18,028 nt of DNA from an uncultured Collinsella sp. (lineage in GTDB: Bacteria; Actinomycetota; Coriobacteriia; Coriobacteriales; Coriobacteriaceae): contig CABRHR010000038.1 in NCBI GenBank assembly GCA_902470835.1, positions 1 through 18,028 on the forward strand, given 5' to 3'. This document shows, one piece after another, positions 6,963 through 12,068 of this stretch; within the stretch, counting starts at the first letter, position 1, and every line of letters begins with the position of its first letter. Below the pieces are notes generated by a model, which ran no database searches, was not told where the DNA came from, and worked only from the letters and a program-made list of their open reading frames with translations. The translations under genes and the position numbers were made by a program.

Positions 6963-7619
6963 ATGACCCTTCTCGAACTGTTCCAGCTGCTGAAGAAGCA
7001 CCTTCAGCTGGTCATCACCCTTCCGGTGGTCTGCGCGATCGCCATGGGCATCGTGTCCTTCGCCGCGATGGACAACACCTACACCGCGACGACGAGCATG
7101 TACGTTCTCGCCAAGACCGACGATAGCGGTCAGATGAGCTACAACGATCTCTCGGCGAGCCAGATGCTTTCCAACGATATTGCCACGCTGCTGGATAGCG
7201 ATAGCGTTAAGAGCGGCGCCGCCAAGGAACTGGGCCTCACCGATCTGGATGACTACAAGGTGTCTGTTTCCTCCGAGACCACCACGCGTGTCATTACGCT
7301 TTCGGTTACCGGCACCGATGCCAAGGAGACGGCTGAGGTCGCAAAGGCCATGGCCAGCTCGGTGAGCACGGTCGCTCAGAACGTCGGCGCTGCCCAGAGC
7401 ATCAACGTTATCGACGAGGCTAAGACCCCCGAAGCCCCCAGCGGCCCCAAGCGCACGCTGTATATTGCCGTCGCGTTCCTCGCCGGTATCTTTATCGCAG
7501 TTGCCTATGTCGTTTTGGCAGACATGCTCAATACCCGCATCCGCGGTGCCGAAGAGGCAGAAGAGCTCCTGGGTATTCCCGTTGTTGGCCGAATTCCGGC
7601 TATGAAAGGTGGTAAATAG
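6963..7619 (+). CDS. Wzz/CpsC-type polysaccharide chain-length/co-polymerase membrane protein
   Basis: This is a 218-aa membrane protein of the polysaccharide co-polymerase family (Wzz domain), which sets the length of exported capsule or exopolysaccharide chains and activates the partner tyrosine kinase. One helix lies at about 16-36 and a second at about 165-188; the roughly 130 residues between would face outside. The short cytoplasmic tail (189-218), with RIRGAEEAEELLGIPVVGRIP, is the region that in CpsC/CapA proteins contacts the CpsD kinase. It starts at ATG 6963 with AAAGG at 6950-6954. The kinase gene starts 2 bases after its stop. Like Gram-positive CpsC, it lacks a kinase domain of its own. 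Confidence 0.9.
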   Translation: MTLLELFQLLKKHLQLVITLPVVCAIAMGIVSFAAMDNTYTATTSMYVLAKTDDSGQMSYNDLSASQMLSNDIATLLDSDSVKSGAAKELGLTDLDDYKVSVSSETTTRVITLSVTGTDAKETAEVAKAMASSVSTVAQNVGAAQSINVIDEAKTPEAPSGPKRTLYIAVAFLAGIFIAVAYVVLADMLNTRIRGAEEAEELLGIPVVGRIPAMKGGK

Positions 7620-7621
7620 GC

Positions 7622-8359
7622 ATGGCTAAGGCAAAGAACACCGACAAGCTCGTTGTACAGAATGCCGCCAAGACCCTTCTGGCCAACATCCGCTTTGCGA
7701 GCGTGGACGACCCCATTCGCACCATTACCGTTACCTCCTCGATTCCCAACGAGGGCAAGTCTACGGTTTCCATTAACCTTGCTCAGGCAATCGCCACGAG
7801 CGGCAAGTCCGTGCTCCTGGTCGAGGCCGATATGCGCCGCAGGTCCCTTTCCGATATGCTCGGCGTTCGTTCGCGCGGCGGACTCTATGCGGTCCTGTCC
7901 GAGCAGATCTCCATTGACCAGGCGATTGTCGAGACGGGTCAGAAGAACTTCTACTTCCTCGATGCCGAGCCGCACATTCCCAATCCTGCCGACATCATCG
8001 TCTCCCATCGCTTTTCCAAGCTGGTCAAGGCGCTGTCTGCCAAGTTCCAGTACGTCATCTTCGACGCTCCTCCGGTAGGCACCTTCATCGATGCTGCCGA
8101 GATCGCAAGTCTGACCGACGGTACGCTGTTCGTGGTGCGCGAGGACTTCACCAAGCGCGAGGAGGCGCTCAACGCCATCGGTCAGCTTAAGAAGTCCGAG
8201 AAGGTCAAGCTCATCGGTACCGTTATGAACTACTGCGAGACCGAGACCAGCGAGTACTACTACTCCTACTACACCAAGGACGGTAAGAAGGTTAAGAAGG
8301 GCTCCGACGATCAGGGGACTTCCAAAAAGGGCATCTTCACCAACCGAGCAAACGTTTAG
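7622..8359 (+). CDS. CpsD/Wze-type bacterial tyrosine kinase (BY-kinase)
   Basis: This is a 245-aa cytoplasmic autophosphorylating tyrosine kinase that works with the membrane protein upstream to control polysaccharide synthesis. The P-loop is TSSIPNEGKST (38-48), Walker A' is LLVEAD (65-70) and Walker B is VIFDAPP (145-151), the usual triad of BY-kinases. A cluster of tyrosines (212, 213, 214, 216, 217) near the C-terminus is the typical autophosphorylation site; lysines follow it. Translation is supported by AAAGGTGG at 7606-7613. The C-D-B order and the separate phosphatase immediately downstream point to a complete phosphorylation cycle. ParA/MinD-like ATPases share the fold, but the tyrosine cluster and neighbours decide the call. 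Confidence 0.93.
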   Translation: MAKAKNTDKLVVQNAAKTLLANIRFASVDDPIRTITVTSSIPNEGKSTVSINLAQAIATSGKSVLLVEADMRRRSLSDMLGVRSRGGLYAVLSEQISIDQAIVETGQKNFYFLDAEPHIPNPADIIVSHRFSKLVKALSAKFQYVIFDAPPVGTFIDAAEIASLTDGTLFVVREDFTKREEALNAIGQLKKSEKVKLIGTVMNYCETETSEYYYSYYTKDGKKVKKGSDDQGTSKKGIFTNRANV

Positions 8360-8376
8360 TTGATTAAGGCTGACCT

Positions 8377-9027
8377 ATGCGTGACATTCATTGCCATATC
8401 TTGCCGGGTGTAGACGACGGCGCCGCCGATCTCGATGAGAGCTTGGCGATGCTCGAGGCTGCCAAGCGGGCCGGTGTAACCAGAATCGTTTGCACCCCGC
8501 ACTGCCGTGATCCCTATTTTGATTACGACAAGATGTGGGATGCCTTTGAGCTGCTGCGCGATAACGCTGACGGTTTTCCGCTCCAGATGGGCTTCGAGGT
8601 CAACCATCGAAAGCTCGTTGAGCTTGGTATCGATGCCGCGGAGCACTTGCATTTCGATGGAACCAATGAGTTCCTGCTTGAGCTTTCGACGCATGCCGAT
8701 GCGTATGCGTTTAGAGAGTACGAGAACACGATTTACGATTTGCAGTGCCGTGGCTACCAGGTGATCATCGCTCATCCTGAGCGCTATCGTGCGGTTCAAA
8801 AGGATGTAAGCGTGGCGGAGCGCCTGGTCGATATGGGCTGCAAGCTGCAAGCTTCGGCGGACTTTATTGCCGGCGGTCGCTTTGGTCGCGAGAAAAAGCC
8901 GGCACAGCGCCTGTTCGATCAGAACCTGTACAGCTTCATCGCGAGCGATGCCCATAACGTGGGTCATTACGACTGCCTGGCGAAGGCTCGCGCGAAGTTT
9001 AGCGTGCGCGGAGCTCATTTTCGCTAA
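8377..9027 (+). CDS. CpsB/YwqE-type tyrosine-protein phosphatase (PHP family)
   Basis: This is a 216-aa metal-dependent phosphatase that dephosphorylates CpsD-type kinases. PHP-domain metal ligands are visible: DIHCHILPGVDDG (3-15, His5, His7, Asp13/14), TPH (His42), GFEVN (Glu74), a glutamate in LLEL (Glu102), AHPER (His133) and ASDAHN (Asp191, His193). The ATG at 8377 has TTAAGG seven bases upstream, and the gene starts 17 bases after the kinase. No glycosyltransferase, polymerase or flippase gene follows: the next gene is an acetyltransferase. The trio therefore acts on polysaccharide genes located elsewhere. Confidence 0.93.
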   Translation: MRDIHCHILPGVDDGAADLDESLAMLEAAKRAGVTRIVCTPHCRDPYFDYDKMWDAFELLRDNADGFPLQMGFEVNHRKLVELGIDAAEHLHFDGTNEFLLELSTHADAYAFREYENTIYDLQCRGYQVIIAHPERYRAVQKDVSVAERLVDMGCKLQASADFIAGGRFGREKKPAQRLFDQNLYSFIASDAHNVGHYDCLAKARAKFSVRGAHFR

Positions 9028-9065
9028 AATCTGTCCCTAACGTTCGCATTGAATGAAAGGGCAGC

Positions 9066-9566
9066 ATGGATATCCAACTTAAGACGGGATGCTTTGATGA
9101 CGCGGCGTTGGTGCGCCGCGTCGTTTTTATGGACGAGCAGGGCTACGAGAATGAGTTCGACGCTATCGACGAGGATCCGAACTGCATTCATGTGACGCTC
9201 TATGTAGACGGCGAGCTTGCCGGTTGCTCGCGCGTGTTTCCCGAAGAGCTTGAGCGCGCGGCTGACGCAGAGGCTCCGGTGTCGCTGGCGTGCGACTTGG
9301 ACGAAGGTGTCGCGGCGGGGGAGACCTACATTATGGGGCGCGTGGCCGTGCTGCCGAGCATGCGCCGTCGCGGTCTGGCGAGCAAGATTGTCGAGGCCAG
9401 TGCTTCGTGTGCACGCGATGCCGGCGCTAAGCTTATTAAGCTGCATGCGCAGGAATACGTGTTGCCGCTCTATGCAAAGGCGGGCTACACGCAAATTGCC
9501 CCGGTAGATTACGAAGACGAGGGCCAGCCCCATGTCTGGATGGCCAAGCGCGTAGATGGCAGATAG
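9066..9566 (+). CDS. GNAT-family N-acetyltransferase
   Basis: This is a 166-aa acetyl-CoA-dependent acetyltransferase. The family core is clear: the acceptor-side segment RRVVFMDEQGYENEFDAID (17-35), then GRVAVLPSMRRRGLASKIVE (91-110), which holds the acetyl-CoA pyrophosphate loop RRRGLA, and LHAQEYVLPLYAKAGY (126-141) near the C-terminus. The pattern resembles YjcF/ElaA-type proteins, whose substrates are largely unknown, so no substrate can be assigned here. AAAGGG (9056-9061) precedes the ATG. TAAAAT (9025-9030), overlapping the end of the phosphatase gene, could be its own -10 box. It may be co-transcribed with the cps genes or independent. Confidence 0.88.
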   Translation: MDIQLKTGCFDDAALVRRVVFMDEQGYENEFDAIDEDPNCIHVTLYVDGELAGCSRVFPEELERAADAEAPVSLACDLDEGVAAGETYIMGRVAVLPSMRRRGLASKIVEASASCARDAGAKLIKLHAQEYVLPLYAKAGYTQIAPVDYEDEGQPHVWMAKRVDGR

Positions 9567-9625
9567 GGACGTTCCTTTTCTGCCGGCAGTTGGGGACACT
9601 CCTTGGCAATTGGCGCATCGGAGCG
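9565..9625. repeat. possible dispersed intergenic repeat (REP-like)
   Basis: Directly at the acetyltransferase stop lies a run of short symmetric motifs: AGGGACGTTCCT (9565-9576, imperfect palindrome), TGCCGGCA (9581-9588, perfect palindrome) and GGGGACACTCC (9592-9602), which partly echoes the first. This layout is like short dispersed extragenic elements of high-GC genomes. Only one copy is in the window, so repetition is not shown. Confidence 0.3.
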
Positions 9626-9676
9626 CTTAGACATACAGTTTTTCGATTCCGTATGTATATATGCGCGCTAATGGGT

Positions 9677-9744
9677 TATAAAATCTAAGTCTGAACATAG
9701 CAGGTCTGCGATGCGGCTCGGGCAACCGGGCCGTTTTTGCGGAC
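9677..9744 (+). terminator. htpG leader: possible -10 box followed by terminator-like GNRA hairpin
   Basis: TATAAA (9677-9682) is a possible -10 box, although its -35 is not clear. CGGCTCGG (9714-9721) and CCGGGCCG (9726-9733) form an 8-bp stem, one pair being T-G, closed by a GCAA tetraloop and followed directly by TTTTT (9734-9738): a textbook intrinsic terminator. It ends only 30 bases before the htpG start, leaving no room for a promoter after it. GTCTGC (9704-9709) can also pair with GCGGAC (9739-9744) around the hairpin. It either ends the acetyltransferase transcript or acts within the htpG leader. I saw no CIRCE or HAIR heat-shock operator here. Confidence 0.6.
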
Positions 9745-9768
9745 GGGGGTAGCGCGAAAGGACTGCAT

Positions 9769-11793
9769 ATGCGTCAATTTAAGACCGAGAGCAAAAAACT
9801 GCTCGACCTCATGATCAACTCCATCTACACCAATAAGGAAATCTTCCTGCGCGAGCTTATCTCTAACGCGAGCGACGCCGTCGACAAGCTCAACTTTAAG
9901 AGCCTGCAGGACCCGAGCGTCAAGCTCGACCAGGGCGACCTGGCTATTCGCGTCTCCTTTGATAAAGATGCCCGCACCATTACTATCTCGGATAACGGCA
10001 TTGGCATGACAGCCGAGGAGCTCGAGCGCAATCTGGGCACCATCGCCCATTCCGGCTCCGAGGAGTTTAAGACCGAGAACGCCGAGCAGCAGGGTTCGGA
10101 TGTCGACATCATTGGCCAGTTTGGCGTGGGCTTCTACTCGGCTTTTATGGTCGCCAGCCACGTGAAGGTCGTGAGCCGCGCCTATGGCGAGGACACCGCT
10201 CACGTGTGGGAGTCTGATGGTCTTGAGGGTTACACCATCGAAGATGGCGAGCGCGCCGAGCACGGTACCGATGTCATCCTGACGCTGCGCGAGAACGAGA
10301 AGCTCGATGCCGACGGCGAGGCCGAGACCTACGATCGCTTCCTGACCGAGTGGGGCCTCAAGAGCCTGATTCAGCAGTACAGCAACTATGTGCGCTATCC
10401 GATTCAGATGATGGTGTCCAAGAGCCGCCAGAAACCCAAGCCCGAGGACGCCGGCGACGATTACAAGCCCGAGTATGAGGACTACCAGGAGCTCGAGACC
10501 ATCAACTCCATGACGCCGATTTGGAAAAAGCGCAGCTCCGATGTTGAGCAGAAGGACTACGACGAGTTCTACAAGTCTACGTTCCACGACTTTGATAATC
10601 CTGCGCGCACCATCAGCTTCCACGCCGAGGGCACGCTCGAGTACGACGCCCTGCTGTTTGTGCCGGGTCGCGCCCCGTTCGATCTGTACAGCAAGGACTA
10701 CGAGAAGGGTCTGGCGCTCTACAGCTCCAACGTGCTGATTATGGAGAAGTGCGACGACCTGCTGCCCGACTACTACAACTTTGTGCGCGGTGTCGTGGAC
10801 TCTGCTGACGTGACGCTCAATATTTCGCGTGAGACGCTGCAGCAGAACCGTCAGCTCAAGGCCATCGCCAAGCGCGTGGAAAAGAAGATTACCGCCGACC
10901 TTGAGGATATGCGTGACAACGACCGCGAGGCCTACGAGAAGTTCTTTGAGAACTTTGGCCGCGGTCTTAAGTACGGCATCTACTCGAGCTATGGCATGAA
11001 GGCTGATGAACTCGCTGACCTGTTGCTGTTCTGGTCTGCCAAGGAACAGAAGATGATTACCCTGGCCGAGTATGCCAAGGGCATGCCCGAGGATCAGAAG
11101 GCCATCTACTACGCCGCCGGCGACTCGCGTGAGCGCTTGGCAAAGATGCCCGTGGTAAAGGGCGTGCTCGACCGCGGCTATGACGTGCTGCTGCTGACGC
11201 AGGATGTGGATGAGTTCACGTTCCAGGCTATGCGTGAGTACGTTGCCGCCGATATGCCCAAGATTTACGAGGACGACGCTGCCCGCGAGGCTGCCGAGAA
11301 GGCTGTGGCCGACGGTGCCGAGCCCGAGGTCGAGGATCGTCATCTGGAGCTCAAGAACGTTGCGACCGGTGATCTTGACCTGGCGACCGAGGACGAGAAG
11401 AAGGAGGCCGAGGACGCCACCAAGGAGAACGAGGACCTCTTTAGCGCTATGAAGGAGGCGCTCGGTGACAAGGTCGAGAAAGTTGCCGTCTCCGCGCGCC
11501 TGACCGATGCCCCCGCTTGCATCACCACCGAGGGCCCGCTTTCGCTCGAGATGGAGAAGGTGCTCCAGAAGGGACCCGAGGGCGCGCCCGACGGCATGCC
11601 CAAGAGCCAGCGCGTGCTCGAGCTCAACGCCAAGCACCCGGTCTTCGACAAGCTTGTCGCTGCCCAGAAGGCAGGCGACGCCGACAAGATCAAGCAGTAC
11701 TCCGGCTTGCTCTACGATCAGGCCCTGCTGGTCGAGGGCATCCTCCCCGAGGACCCCGTTGCCTTCGCGGCGGCTGTCTGCAACTTGATGTAG
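9769..11793 (+). CDS. htpG: molecular chaperone HtpG (Hsp90)
   Basis: This is the bacterial Hsp90, a cytosolic dimeric ATP-driven chaperone. The GHKL ATPase domain has RELISNASDA (28-37, with Glu29 and Asn33), SDNGIGM (74-80, Asp75), GTIAHSGSEEF (90-100) and IGQFGVGFYSAFM (115-127). The middle domain carries NISRETLQQN (351-360), whose arginine contacts ATP phosphate. The C-terminal dimerisation domain follows. At 674 aa it is about 50 residues longer than the E. coli protein; a charged segment around 500-560 (EDDAAREAAEKAVADG, then EDEKKEAEDATKENED) looks like the extra part. The ATG at 9769 has AAAGGA at 9756-9761. The gene is a single unit, bounded upstream by a hairpin and downstream by two terminators. 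Confidence 0.98.
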   Translation: MRQFKTESKKLLDLMINSIYTNKEIFLRELISNASDAVDKLNFKSLQDPSVKLDQGDLAIRVSFDKDARTITISDNGIGMTAEELERNLGTIAHSGSEEFKTENAEQQGSDVDIIGQFGVGFYSAFMVASHVKVVSRAYGEDTAHVWESDGLEGYTIEDGERAEHGTDVILTLRENEKLDADGEAETYDRFLTEWGLKSLIQQYSNYVRYPIQMMVSKSRQKPKPEDAGDDYKPEYEDYQELETINSMTPIWKKRSSDVEQKDYDEFYKSTFHDFDNPARTISFHAEGTLEYDALLFVPGRAPFDLYSKDYEKGLALYSSNVLIMEKCDDLLPDYYNFVRGVVDSADVTLNISRETLQQNRQLKAIAKRVEKKITADLEDMRDNDREAYEKFFENFGRGLKYGIYSSYGMKADELADLLLFWSAKEQKMITLAEYAKGMPEDQKAIYYAAGDSRERLAKMPVVKGVLDRGYDVLLLTQDVDEFTFQAMREYVAADMPKIYEDDAAREAAEKAVADGAEPEVEDRHLELKNVATGDLDLATEDEKKEAEDATKENEDLFSAMKEALGDKVEKVAVSARLTDAPACITTEGPLSLEMEKVLQKGPEGAPDGMPKSQRVLELNAKHPVFDKLVAAQKAGDADKIKQYSGLLYDQALLVEGILPEDPVAFAAAVCNLM

Positions 11794-11823
11794 TTCGGGG
11801 ATACGGCACCGTAGCTAGATTAG

Positions 11824-11900
11824 AACGAGAGTGGATAATCTCCCACTTTTGGCTCGAATGCGGGCTTGAAGTGGGAGATTTTCCGCTCTCGTTTCCTTTT
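11824..11900 (+). terminator. long hairpin terminator after htpG (25-bp near-perfect inverted repeat)
   Basis: Arms 11824-11848 and 11869-11893 are inverted copies differing at two of 25 positions (one T-G wobble, one mismatch). The 20-base loop can fold further, GCTCG (11852-11856) with CGGGC (11861-11865) around AATG. The right arm ends in CTCTCGTT and TTCCTTTT follows. This should stop transcription from htpG. Its length and near-perfection exceed an ordinary terminator. Confidence 0.8.
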
Positions 11901-11901
11901 G

Positions 11902-11935
11902 AATGATCCCTCGCCCCCAAGGGATCATTTATTTG
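11902..11935 (+). terminator. second terminator after htpG
   Basis: AATGATCCCT (11902-11911) pairs perfectly with AGGGATCATT (11920-11929) around a C-rich 8-base loop, followed by TATTTG. It stands directly after the long hairpin, so htpG ends in a tandem terminator. The A-rich left arm and T-rich right arm would let it work in both directions. Confidence 0.75.
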
Positions 11936-11970
11936 TGCGGGTTGTGGTTTTGTGACCTGCTGAAATTTAG

Positions 11971-12012
11971 GATACTGTACAACTGTACGTTAACTCATCT
12001 TCGTAGTATATT
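11971..12012 (+). promoter_or_regulatory. promoter region with dyad/direct-repeat operator upstream of the YhgE pair
   Basis: ACTGTACA (11974-11981) is followed at once by ACTGTACG (11982-11989); the same bases contain the inverted repeat GTACA-AC-TGTAC (11977-11988). TATATT (12007-12012) is a good -10 candidate, which would place the dyad over the -35 region, the usual place for repression. GATACT (11971-11976) is a second -10 candidate. TetR-type repressors commonly bind such dyads and often accompany yhgE genes, but no regulator gene is in this window. Confidence 0.45.
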
Positions 12013-12068
12013 GCTACCCGCAAAACTCAGCACCATTGTGCCGCGAGGCACTAAAGCGCCTACGTACA

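Noticed and set aside
6887..7126. Short frame overlapping the start of the chain-length protein gene
   Set aside because: It overlaps the well-supported Wzz-type gene in another frame, and its product is Arg/Gly-rich with no recognisable feature.
9567..9768. CIRCE or HAIR heat-shock operator for htpG
   Set aside because: I looked for TTAGCACTC-N9-GAGTGCTAA and CTTGAGT-N7-ACTCAAG patterns in the spacer and found neither.
9685..11637. Very long antisense open frame (650 codons) across htpG
   Set aside because: It is a shadow of the biased codon use of htpG. The sense strand carries all Hsp90 motifs, and the antisense product is a low-complexity Leu/Val/Gly/His sequence with no ribosome site that I could support.
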